From CAZPHI01 sp964586425 (GTDB taxonomy: Bacteria > Bacillota > Clostridia > Lachnospirales > Lachnospiraceae): a stretch of DNA of 45,430 nucleotides. The DNA lies in contig CAZPHI010000013.1 in assembly GCA_964586425.1 (NCBI GenBank), forward strand, positions 1-45,430, in the 5' to 3' direction. The first letter of the stretch is position 1, and every line of letters starts with the position of its first letter. Positions 10,203 through 18,519 of the stretch are shown in pieces. The position numbers and the translations under genes are program-made. The notes beneath the pieces are model-generated. The model saw only the letters and a program-made list of their open reading frames with translations, was not told the DNA's origin and did not search any database.

Positions 10203-11693
10203 ATGAGCAGAAGAAAGAATATACTTAAGATATGTGTAGTTATGCTGATGATTATGGGGATGATGTTTAATCATGGCATAGAGAAAGTAGGAGCAGCAGA
10301 TTCTATTAATGTACAGATAGAAGGCGGAAGTACATATGTTGGACAGGAGATAACTGTTAAGGTCAATGTTTCAAGTGCAGACAATATGGGTGGAGCACTT
10401 TCATTGACATATGATTCATCATTACTTGCTCCAGTTGGAAGTGCAAGTGGAATAATTAGTTCAACAAATTCGTCGTTCTCAGTAACATTTGTTACATTAA
10501 AGATTGGATTCACAAGAATTGGTGTAGATAAAGCAAGCTGGATATATTCAGGCAATAATAGTGACCCAGAGTTATCAGTTAAGAACGGGCTTATTATTGT
10601 AGCTGAGGGAAATACAGATATTCTGCCACCTACGGTTCCAGAGACGCAGCCTCCAACAACAGAGGCAGATAAAGAACCAGACGGAGGCAATGAGAACCAG
10701 CCTACAATACCAGTTGTAGACAACACTGACAATAATGACAATGGTGGTAATAATGGTGAACAGCCACAACAGCCTAATCAGCCTGCCGATACACAAGCAC
10801 AGACTAATGTTACAATCGCAGAGCCTGAGACGGTCGCAGCCACAGAACCAGCTACAGTTGTTACACCAGGAGATAATATAGTTGTAACTCTTGGAGATGG
10901 AAGTTATACTATAGATAAGACGCTTACAGGTAAAACACTTCCAGCTGGATACATATTACAGAATACTACAATAGCTGGCACGACAGTTAAAACCGGTTAT
11001 AATACCAATAATAAGGTAACCTTATGTTATCTTACAGCTAATGAAGCTGGTAAGGAAAGTGGATTCTATGTATATAATTCACAGACTAGTACATACACAA
11101 AATATATGACTCTTGGCAGCTCGAATGCATTATATGTGCTGCTTAATTATCCAGATAATATCGCAGATCCACAGGGATTGACAAGAACTATGGTGTCGCT
11201 TTCTAACCATGCAGTAGTAGCATGTATTGATGCTGCAAATCCAACCTACGCTGTATTCTACGGGGTTAATGCTTCAGGCGTTGAAGGATTGTATAGATAC
11301 GCAGCAGGTACAGCTGAAATCAAAGCATATAATCAGAATGAGACTCAAACCGCAACACAGGATAAGAATGCAGGAACAATTGCAACTGTTACAAAAGCGT
11401 CAACTGAAAGAGAATCAGTAGCACAGTATGTTCCAACTACAAAGTCTACAGGTAATAGAGATAAGATTATTATTCTGGTGGCTGTAGTACTTTTGGTTAT
11501 TGCAATTATCCTATTTATATTCTTCGCAAAACCAAGAAAACCATTAGGTGGTAAACCAAAGAAAAAGAATAAAAAGAATAGAAATATATATGATGAAGAT
11601 GATGAAGAAGAGTTCTATACTATAGATGAAGAAAACGAGGATTCAACAGAGGATTCTACTGAAGAAGATGTACTTCAGATTGACGAAAAGTAA
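10203..11693 (+). CDS. membrane-anchored cohesin-domain surface protein (first of pair)
   Basis: A 496-residue type I membrane protein. Residues 1-32 are a signal peptide, probably cleaved after VGAA. Residues about 33-136 resemble a cohesin domain: a GQEITVKVNVSSADNMGGAL strand pair followed by LTYDSSLL. A disordered linker rich in P, T, E, N and Q runs from about 137 to 221. Residues about 222-377 form a domain also found in the gene at 13779. A transmembrane helix lies at 420-441. The cytoplasmic tail is first lysine-rich, then strongly acidic. There is no LPXTG sortase signal. The ribosome site is weak, and the gene follows prfC by 23 bases. The partner is inferred to be the dockerin protein encoded next. 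The cohesin-like domain is somewhat short for the family. Confidence 0.8.
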   Translation: MSRRKNILKICVVMLMIMGMMFNHGIEKVGAADSINVQIEGGSTYVGQEITVKVNVSSADNMGGALSLTYDSSLLAPVGSASGIISSTNSSFSVTFVTLKIGFTRIGVDKASWIYSGNNSDPELSVKNGLIIVAEGNTDILPPTVPETQPPTTEADKEPDGGNENQPTIPVVDNTDNNDNGGNNGEQPQQPNQPADTQAQTNVTIAEPETVAATEPATVVTPGDNIVVTLGDGSYTIDKTLTGKTLPAGYILQNTTIAGTTVKTGYNTNNKVTLCYLTANEAGKESGFYVYNSQTSTYTKYMTLGSSNALYVLLNYPDNIADPQGLTRTMVSLSNHAVVACIDAANPTYAVFYGVNASGVEGLYRYAAGTAEIKAYNQNETQTATQDKNAGTIATVTKASTERESVAQYVPTTKSTGNRDKIIILVAVVLLVIAIILFIFFAKPRKPLGGKPKKKNKKNRNIYDEDDEEEFYTIDEENEDSTEDSTEEDVLQIDEK

Positions 11694-11720
11694 ACAGATT
11701 TATAAAGACAGGTGAAGCTT

Positions 11721-13739
11721 ATGAATAATAAATTAAAACGATTTAAAGCATTAATTATGGTGCTAATCTTTGCAGCATCACTTGCCGGTTCATGGGCATG
11801 TTATATAAGAACAGAAGCATATACAGAGACAACTGGAACTGTCAATGGAGATAATGTTAATGTTAGAACAGGACCAGGAACAAGCTATTCTAAGATTACG
11901 CAGGTATCACAGGGACAAAAAGTTAATATTGTAGATAAGGTGTACACATCGGATACTTATTATTGGTATAAGATCACATTCACAAAGGCTGGCACAGATT
12001 ATGAGGGATACATAGCTGGCGAGTATGTGACTGAGGATGAGAATATTGATTATAAGGAAGATGCTGATTTTGAGAGCTGGTTAAGCTCACAGAATTTTCC
12101 GGAAAGCTACAAGCCATACTTAAGACAGATGCATGCTAAGTATCCTAAGTGGGTATTCATGGCGGATCATCTTGATTATGATTGGAATGAAGCCGTTACA
12201 GCAGAAAGCAAATACGGAAGAAGTCTTATTAATACAACAGCAATTACCTCATGGAAATCTCTAGATGCAGATGCATATAATTGGCAGGAAGGCTACTGGT
12301 ATGGAATGGATGGTTCATATTGGGTAACTGCCTCCAAAGAAATTGTTGCATATGCAATGGATCCAAGAAATTCACTTGATACATCTCATATATTCCAATT
12401 TGAGATGCTTTCATATAATTCAAGTATTCAGAATGAAGCAGGAATTAATTCAATTATTGCTGGAACATTCATGGAAAATACTGGAGCAATCGGAGATGGA
12501 ACAGAACTTTTTGATGATAATGGAACATATACATATGCGCAGGCTTTAATCAAGGCTGCACAACAGACAGGAGTTAGTCCATATCATCTTGCAACGAGAA
12601 TAATTCAAGAGATGGGAGCTAATGGCGCAAGCGGTCAGATATCAGGAACTTACAGTGGATATGAAGGTTATTATAATTACTACAGTCAGGGAGCATATGC
12701 AGCCGATGGACGTTCTGCGGTTGAGAATGGACTTAGATATGCAGTATCAAAGGGCTGGAATAATCGTTTGAAAGCAATTATAGAAGGTGCCCAGTTTATT
12801 GGAAAGAATTATATTCAAATTAAGCAGGATACGCTTTATTATGAAAAGTTTGATTTTATAGGAACACCATATACACATCAGTATATGACATATATACTTG
12901 CATCACGTAACGAAGCATTAACAGCAGCAAAGGCTTATTCTGACAGCTGCAAGGCCGAAACAGCATTTATCTTCAAGATTCCTGTGTTTAAGAATATGCC
13001 GGAAGCAGCAGTTGAGTGCCCAACAGGCGATGGAAGCCCTAATAACATATTAAGTTCATTGTATGTTAATGAAGGTCAAATCACACCAACATTTGACCCA
13101 TTTGTCTCAGAATATAGTATTATATTCGATAATGAATATGCGTCTATTGGCATATACGGTGAAGCAGCCGATTCATCAGCAGAGGTATACACATTCGGTG
13201 TATATTGGCCGGAGGTAGGCCTTAATATATTCAATATTGATGTTAAGGCGGTTAATGGCAATATAAGGCGATATACAATTAATGTTGTAAGGAGACCGGC
13301 AGAGGTCGTAGTAGACGGCAGTTATTCAACGTCGCTGAATGAAGGCGATGATGGATATATAACAGGAATTACGCCGGGAAGCACAGTTAGTGATATAGCA
13401 GCCACATTCACATATGAGGGCGGATACACTGGTGCAATTACTAATTCGGCAGATGAAAGTATAGATGGCATTATTAAAACAGGCGATAAAATACACATCT
13501 ATGATAAAGATGGCGTTGAGGTTAAGACACTCACATTCGTAATATATGGGGATGTGAATGCTGATGGGGAAATCGATAGCATAGATATGTTGTATATTAA
13601 GAGATTTTTGCTCGCTATATCTGATTTGTCAGAGGCTAGCGCAAAAGCGGCTGATGCAAATCATGATGGTGAGATTGATAGTATTGATATGTTGTATATA
13701 AAGAGAGATATACTTGATATAAGCAAGATAACTCAGTAA
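11721..13739 (+). CDS. secreted SH3 / N-acetylglucosaminidase / dockerin cell-wall hydrolase
   Basis: A 672-residue secreted protein. After an N-terminal signal sequence come: a bacterial SH3 domain (about 37-104, with NVNVRTGPGTSYS); a glucosaminidase domain of the LytG/GH73 type (about 113-420, likely catalytic Glu297 in IIQEMGANG); a cadherin-like beta-sandwich (440-529); a small pre-dockerin module; and a tandem dockerin (610-672). The dockerin has two calcium loops, DVNADGEIDSID and DANHDGEIDSID, each followed by MLYIKR. The expected reaction is cleavage after N-acetylglucosamine in peptidoglycan. I place the start at ATG 11721, behind AGGTGA; the in-frame GTG at 11712 lies within that ribosome site. 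Both neighbouring genes encode cohesin-like proteins, the natural binding partners of a dockerin. Confidence 0.88.
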   Translation: MNNKLKRFKALIMVLIFAASLAGSWACYIRTEAYTETTGTVNGDNVNVRTGPGTSYSKITQVSQGQKVNIVDKVYTSDTYYWYKITFTKAGTDYEGYIAGEYVTEDENIDYKEDADFESWLSSQNFPESYKPYLRQMHAKYPKWVFMADHLDYDWNEAVTAESKYGRSLINTTAITSWKSLDADAYNWQEGYWYGMDGSYWVTASKEIVAYAMDPRNSLDTSHIFQFEMLSYNSSIQNEAGINSIIAGTFMENTGAIGDGTELFDDNGTYTYAQALIKAAQQTGVSPYHLATRIIQEMGANGASGQISGTYSGYEGYYNYYSQGAYAADGRSAVENGLRYAVSKGWNNRLKAIIEGAQFIGKNYIQIKQDTLYYEKFDFIGTPYTHQYMTYILASRNEALTAAKAYSDSCKAETAFIFKIPVFKNMPEAAVECPTGDGSPNNILSSLYVNEGQITPTFDPFVSEYSIIFDNEYASIGIYGEAADSSAEVYTFGVYWPEVGLNIFNIDVKAVNGNIRRYTINVVRRPAEVVVDGSYSTSLNEGDDGYITGITPGSTVSDIAATFTYEGGYTGAITNSADESIDGIIKTGDKIHIYDKDGVEVKTLTFVIYGDVNADGEIDSIDMLYIKRFLLAISDLSEASAKAADANHDGEIDSIDMLYIKRDILDISKITQ

Positions 13740-13778
13740 AGGCAGCACAATCAGAAGATACTTCGTATGGAGGTTAGG

Positions 13779-15590
13779 ATGAGTATTAGAGAGTTAATTA
13801 AGAGAAATGCTTTAAAGGCATGTCAGGTTGTGGCGATTACGATATTAGTAATAATTGCGTCATTTGGTCTGAATGAAGAAGATGCAATGGCAGCTGGAGG
13901 AGCTAATGTATCAATATCTTCAACAAGTGGTACTGTTGGAGACAGTGAAGAAAACAATGTGACTGTAACTGTGACAGTTACTCCGACAGAAGAGGATAAC
14001 AAAATCGCTATAGTTGATTTGACGATTCAATTTGATGCGGCTATATTAAAGCCTGTTTCAGGCTTTGACACACATGGTGGGGAAACAGTAAGAATTCTAT
14101 CTAATGAAAATAGTACATTTCAGTTAGTTTTTCAGCCATTGCAGGCTGGAACTTCAACACTTAGTGTAGTCAATGCTAAAATAGGAAGTATGAATCCGGA
14201 CTATGGTGATGAATTAGAAGTAACTTCAACAAGTGGAAGCGTTAAGATAAGCGCACCATTAGCATCTTCTGATGCAACACTTTCGTCACTTGAGATAAGC
14301 CCGGGAACATTGACACCGGCATTCTCACCAGAGACAACAAGCTATAGTACGAAAGTTAATTCAGATGTAACCAAGCTAATTATAGATGCAAAAACAGCGG
14401 ATGCGAAAGCAAAGGTAAGTGTAAAATATGCTAATCTTGATCCGGGAAATAACAAGACATATATTGATGTTACAGCGGAGAATGGTACAACTAAGCGTTA
14501 TACAATATCGACAGTAAGAGAGACCACTGCAGCGACAGAGGCTACAACAGTGGCTGCGACGGTGACTGAAAAGGAGACAACAACATCTGCACCAGTAGTA
14601 GATAGTGATGGATTGCCAACAGTAACCATTAACGGAGAAAAATACGTTGTTGAATCACAGTTTGATTTGTCACAGCTTCCAAGCGGCTATGAGAATGTAA
14701 AGTATGCAATTAATGGTATTGCTGTTACAGCTGCTAAGAATGAAAAGAGTGGCTTGATGGTTATGTATCTTGTGAAAGCTGAAGGTGGCGCTGAAGCATT
14801 TTTCGTATATGATACGACATTGAATACCTTCTATGAATTGTCGACAATAGAATTACCACAATATACGTATACGATACTTAAGATTACCGACGGTATGGAA
14901 TGGCCGGAAGGATTTAACAAATCGATAGCTACAATTAATGATAAAAAAGTTGATGTTCTTGTACCCGCTAACAATGATTCATATTATTTGTTCTATGGAT
15001 TGAATAATGACGGAGAGCCTCATTGGTATCAGTATGATTGCGTTGAGGGTACGGTATCAAGATATTATGCGGTATCTGCAGCAGGCACAGATGGTAATAA
15101 TGTTGCAGAACTTTCAAAGACATCTAATGCATGGAAGATATTCGCTATTATTGCAGCAATTGCAGCAGTGCTTCTTGCAGTTGCGTTAATTGTTATTATC
15201 TGTAGAAGAGATGATGTAGATGATAATGATTTCATCGACGAGGATAATGCTAAGAATCCTAATTTGACAGGTGATGAGCAAGATGAGGATGATGGCACTG
15301 ATTCAGAGGATGAAGAAGATGAGGATGACGGTAGTAATACGGATGATGTAGAGAATGAGAATGATGGCAGCAATCCAGATGATATTGATTACAAGGTTGA
15401 TATAGGTGCCTTTCTTGATGATGACCAGGATACAATAATAGAAGATATTAAAGAAGATAGTCCAGAAACCGATATTGATACAATAGTGGATAATCCTGAA
15501 TTGGAATATGATATATTAAGTGATGAAAACGACGATTTTGAAGATGACTTTCAATTTATAGATTTGGATGATATGGATGATGATAAATGA
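13779..15590 (+). CDS. membrane-anchored cohesin-domain surface protein (second of pair)
   Basis: A 603-residue type I membrane protein. A signal peptide ends near AMA (about 38). A cohesin-like domain follows (about 43-158, with IVDLTIQFDAAILKPV). Next are a cadherin-like beta-sandwich (about 163-248), a threonine-rich linker, and a membrane-proximal domain (about 279-434) matching the one in the 10203 gene. A transmembrane helix lies at about 452-476. The remaining 127 residues form a cytoplasmic tail made largely of Asp and Glu. The start is ATG 13779, five bases after TGGAGG; the upstream in-frame ATG at 13767 overlaps that ribosome site. It lies 39 bases after the dockerin gene, in the same apparent operon. 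Confidence 0.8.
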   Translation: MSIRELIKRNALKACQVVAITILVIIASFGLNEEDAMAAGGANVSISSTSGTVGDSEENNVTVTVTVTPTEEDNKIAIVDLTIQFDAAILKPVSGFDTHGGETVRILSNENSTFQLVFQPLQAGTSTLSVVNAKIGSMNPDYGDELEVTSTSGSVKISAPLASSDATLSSLEISPGTLTPAFSPETTSYSTKVNSDVTKLIIDAKTADAKAKVSVKYANLDPGNNKTYIDVTAENGTTKRYTISTVRETTAATEATTVAATVTEKETTTSAPVVDSDGLPTVTINGEKYVVESQFDLSQLPSGYENVKYAINGIAVTAAKNEKSGLMVMYLVKAEGGAEAFFVYDTTLNTFYELSTIELPQYTYTILKITDGMEWPEGFNKSIATINDKKVDVLVPANNDSYYLFYGLNNDGEPHWYQYDCVEGTVSRYYAVSAAGTDGNNVAELSKTSNAWKIFAIIAAIAAVLLAVALIVIICRRDDVDDNDFIDEDNAKNPNLTGDEQDEDDGTDSEDEEDEDDGSNTDDVENENDGSNPDDIDYKVDIGAFLDDDQDTIIEDIKEDSPETDIDTIVDNPELEYDILSDENDDFEDDFQFIDLDDMDDDK

Positions 15591-16323
15591 TACTGAGCGA
15601 TTTGATAACGCTAAGAATTCCGTAATCGGTAAGAAACATAATGATAATGGAATTGGTACATTATCAGAGAAAACAATTCATGCTGTGTTGAAGAATTATT
15701 ACGAACCAGACAAAGATTGTCAGGAGATACCAATTGAGGGTTATGTTGCTGATATATTCAGAGACAACGCAATAATTGAGATACAGACGAGAGGAATGGA
15801 TAAGCTAAGAGATAAACTTGCAGTGTTCCTTAATCTGTATCCAGTGACTGTAGTTCATCCAATACCATGTAACAAGTGGCTTATGTGGATAGATGAAGAG
15901 ACAGGAGAGATAAGCAAAAAGAGAAAAACTCCCAAAAAGGGCACTGCTTATGATGCGTTTTACGAGCTATACAAGATTAAGGATTTCTTGAAGAATCCAA
16001 ATCTTACAATTGAATTGGTAATGCTGGATGTGGAGGAATATAGGAATCTTAATGGGTGGAGCCGGGATAAGAAAAGGGGCTCTACACGTTATGACAGAAT
16101 TCCGATATCTATAGATAATATAATTACTTTAGAGCAGCCAGAAGATTATATGCAGTTTGTTCCGTATGAACTCGACAAAGCATTTACAAGGAAAGAATTC
16201 GCTAAAGCTGCAAATATTCCAGATAATAGAGCATGGTCAGTTATTAATATACTTATTAATGTGGGTGTTTTGAAAACATGTGGAAAACAAGGACGTGCTT
16301 TGCTATATTCTGTGGATGAATAG
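15580..16323 (+). CDS. unrecognised protein with possible PD-(D/E)XK core and C-terminal winged helix
   Basis: I do not recognise this family. The 247-residue soluble protein has an N-terminal region with YVADIFRDNAIIEIQTRG, whose D-x(n)-E-x-Q spacing recalls the PD-(D/E)XK nuclease core with Gln replacing Lys. A basic stretch (KKRKTPKKG) follows. The last 60 residues look like a winged helix: FTRKEFAKAANIPDNRAW, then a second helix and GRALLYSV. It overlaps the end of the cohesin gene in another frame. Possible starts are ATG 15568, 15577 and 15580; none has a good ribosome site, so translation is probably coupled to the upstream stop at 15588. A nuclease or DNA-binding role is inference only. 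Confidence 0.7.
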   Translation: MINDTERFDNAKNSVIGKKHNDNGIGTLSEKTIHAVLKNYYEPDKDCQEIPIEGYVADIFRDNAIIEIQTRGMDKLRDKLAVFLNLYPVTVVHPIPCNKWLMWIDEETGEISKKRKTPKKGTAYDAFYELYKIKDFLKNPNLTIELVMLDVEEYRNLNGWSRDKKRGSTRYDRIPISIDNIITLEQPEDYMQFVPYELDKAFTRKEFAKAANIPDNRAWSVINILINVGVLKTCGKQGRALLYSVDE

Positions 16324-16360
16324 TGAAAATAAAAATGTATATTAATATGGAGGTTTCAAG

Positions 16361-16942
16361 ATGAAAGAGAAAAAAGATGCAGAAAGACAGGAAGTTCTTG
16401 ATAATAGTGTAGGAAAATATCTGAGGAAAATCAGAGCGAGCTACATGGCGATTTCGGTGGTTTACGTGGTGTTTGGAGTGCTTTTGCTGATTAATCCCGA
16501 CATTACATTAACTATTTGCTATGGAATAGGAATTGTTATGATTGTGTATGGTGCAGTTACCCTCCTCAAATTCTTTACATCAAGAGATGAAAGAAATTAT
16601 TTTGAACTGAATTTTATTCTGGGAATAATCGCGGCAATTATTGGTATTGTAATTGTGGTAAAACCAGGAATAATTGTATCAATTCTACCTTTCGTGCTTG
16701 GTATAGTCATTGTTGTAAGCAGTATTGTCAAACTCCAGGATGCAGTTAATCTAAGAAGAATGAAATACGAAAAATGGAATGTGGTATTGATATTCGCATT
16801 CATAACTCTTGCATTAGGCTTATTCATGGTGTTCAATCCATTAGATATGGGATTGTTCCTTATGAGATTCATCGGAATATGCTTCATTGTAGATGGTGCT
16901 TTCAGTATTGCCAGTTCTGTTGCCGTGGGAAAAAGGGCATAG
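16361..16942 (+). CDS. DUF308/HdeD-family membrane protein
   Basis: A 193-residue integral membrane protein with a short charged N-terminus followed by about six hydrophobic helices arranged in pairs. Signature stretches are VVYVVFGVLLLINPD, GIGIVMIVYGAVTLL and GLFMVFNPLDMG. Repeated hydrophobic helix pairs ending in NP are typical of DUF308, the family containing HdeD. The molecular function is not established. The ribosome site TGGAGG precedes ATG 16361. The gene ends the cluster that starts upstream, 44 bases before a strong terminator. Confidence 0.8.
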   Translation: MKEKKDAERQEVLDNSVGKYLRKIRASYMAISVVYVVFGVLLLINPDITLTICYGIGIVMIVYGAVTLLKFFTSRDERNYFELNFILGIIAAIIGIVIVVKPGIIVSILPFVLGIVIVVSSIVKLQDAVNLRRMKYEKWNVVLIFAFITLALGLFMVFNPLDMGLFLMRFIGICFIVDGAFSIASSVAVGKRA

Positions 16943-16986
16943 AATACGGATAAATGCTTTCAAAGGTTGAAGGTTAAGATGATATA

Positions 16987-17034
16987 TAACAGTATTGTTG
17001 CTTGAAAAATAAAGTAATAATACTGTTATTTTTT
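16987..17034 (+). terminator. rho-independent terminator after the DUF308 gene
   Basis: TAACAGTATT (16987-16996) pairs exactly with AATACTGTTA (17019-17028). Four further pairs, including G-U, extend the stem inward. Six T residues follow (17029-17034). It closes the upstream cluster just before the SOS-type promoter. Confidence 0.85.
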
Positions 17035-17036
17035 AC

Positions 17037-17065
17037 TTTACAAAAGAACGGATGTTCGATATAAT
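17037..17065 (+). promoter_or_regulatory. sigma-A promoter of the repair operon
   Basis: TTTACA (17037-17042), a 17-base spacer and a perfect TATAAT (17060-17065). The spacer contains the LexA box at 17045-17058, so LexA binding should block RNA polymerase. A second TATAAT at 17087-17092 lacks a fitting -35. Confidence 0.75.
17045..17058. promoter_or_regulatory. LexA (SOS) operator, primary box
   Basis: AGAACGGATGTTCG has the inverted GAAC-N4-GTTC core of the Bacillus/Clostridium LexA (DinR) box (consensus CGAACRNRYGTTYC); only the two outermost bases differ. It lies between the -35 and -10 elements of the promoter upstream of the radical SAM repair gene. Confidence 0.8.
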
Positions 17066-17072
17066 GAGAATA

Positions 17073-17084
17073 GAATAAATGTTC
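17073..17084. promoter_or_regulatory. possible second, weaker LexA box
   Basis: GAATAAATGTTC differs from the GAAC-N4-GTTC core by one base. It starts 27 bases after the first box, downstream of the -10. Tandem boxes could strengthen repression, but with one mismatch it may be chance. Confidence 0.4.
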
Positions 17085-17106
17085 GGTATAATACTTGGAG
17101 GCAGAG

Positions 17107-18519
17107 ATGATTGTTAATAATAATTTATCAGTAATGGAGAAGCTGCAGATTCTTTCAGATGCAGCAAAGTTTGATGTTGCATGTACATCCAGCGGTGTTG
17201 ATAAGAAGAATAATGGTCAGGGAATAGGTAATTCAAAGGCTTGTGGAATATGTCACAGCTTTTCAACTGATGGACGATGTATCTCACTGCTTAAGATTCT
17301 TTTAACTAATGAATGTATATTTGATTGCAAGTATTGTATTAATAGAGCATCTAATGATGTGGTACGTACTTCATTTACACCAGAGGAAGTGTGCACTCTA
17401 ACTATGGAGTTTTATAAGAGGAATTATATCGAAGGATTATTCCTAAGTTCTGGGATTATAGGCAATCCTGATAATACAATGAGATTATTATGTGACACAG
17501 TTATAATGCTTAGAACAAAGTATCACTTTGGTGGTTATATTCATCTTAAGGGGATTCCAGGAGCATCATCGGAATTGATAGATACTGCAGGCTGGTATGT
17601 TGACAGAATGAGTATTAATCTTGAACTTCCAACAGCAGAGGGATTAAGAGAGCTTGCACCTCATAAGTCGAGAAAGAATATTCTTACACCAATGAGACAG
17701 ATACAGAATTCGATTACTAGTAAGACACCACTTATTGGTAACAGGAATATGCATATAACAGATATTGGTTCAATCCTTGTTGAACCGCATGATATAGAAC
17801 TTGCAGCTACAAAGACAGCAATTTCTGGCAGTAATATGATACAAAGGAGATTCGCACCTGCAGGTCAAAGTACTCAGATGATAATTGGAGCTACAAAAGA
17901 GAATGATTATCATATCGTGAATGTGGCAGAAGCATTATATAAGAATTATAGTTTGAAGAGGGTGTTTTACTCAGCATTTGTTAATGTTAACCATGATAGT
18001 GCATTAGGTAATCCTGATGAAAAGGTACCTCTTTTACGGGAACATAGATTATATCAGGCTGACTGGCTACTACGATATTATGGCTTTGCAGCATCAGAAT
18101 TATTATCAGAGGACAAACCAAACTTTAATGTACTTATTGATCCTAAGTGTGACTGGGCAATCAGGCATCTGGAACAGTTCCCGGTAGAGGTTAATAAAGC
18201 GTCATATTATACCTTACTTAGAGTGCCCGGTATTGGAGTGACATCAGCTAAAAGGATAATGAATGCGAGAAGACAGGCAGTTCTTGAATTCAAGGATTTG
18301 AAGAGGATAGGTGTTGTGTTAAAAAGAGCACAGTATTTTATAACTTGTAAGGGAAAGATGTTATATAATACGCGAATTGATGAAAATTATATAACTAATG
18401 GTTTAATAGGTGTTGATAGACGTAAGGTTTTTGATATTGAGAATCATGAGAGCTACAAACAGCTATCACTTTTTGATGATGTTAGATTTGCAGATATATT
18501 GGAGGCTTCTAATGGATGA
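17107..18519 (+). CDS. putative DNA modification/repair radical SAM protein (TIGR03916-type)
   Basis: A 470-residue radical SAM protein related to spore photoproduct lyase-like repair enzymes. The SAM/iron-sulfur motif is CIFDCKYC, with cysteines at about 70, 74 and 77. A further cysteine set (ACGIC and a later C) lies before it. The C-terminal part has a helix-hairpin-helix DNA-binding motif, LLRVPGIGVTSAKRIMNAR. These features fit the family annotated as putative DNA repair radical SAM protein, usually paired with a TIGR03915 protein as here. The start is ATG 17107, five bases after GGAGG; the in-frame TTG at 17095 is part of that ribosome site. A LexA box in the promoter supports a damage-response role. 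The substrate lesion is unknown. Confidence 0.88.
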   Translation: MIVNNNLSVMEKLQILSDAAKFDVACTSSGVDKKNNGQGIGNSKACGICHSFSTDGRCISLLKILLTNECIFDCKYCINRASNDVVRTSFTPEEVCTLTMEFYKRNYIEGLFLSSGIIGNPDNTMRLLCDTVIMLRTKYHFGGYIHLKGIPGASSELIDTAGWYVDRMSINLELPTAEGLRELAPHKSRKNILTPMRQIQNSITSKTPLIGNRNMHITDIGSILVEPHDIELAATKTAISGSNMIQRRFAPAGQSTQMIIGATKENDYHIVNVAEALYKNYSLKRVFYSAFVNVNHDSALGNPDEKVPLLREHRLYQADWLLRYYGFAASELLSEDKPNFNVLIDPKCDWAIRHLEQFPVEVNKASYYTLLRVPGIGVTSAKRIMNARRQAVLEFKDLKRIGVVLKRAQYFITCKGKMLYNTRIDENYITNGLIGVDRRKVFDIENHESYKQLSLFDDVRFADILEASNG

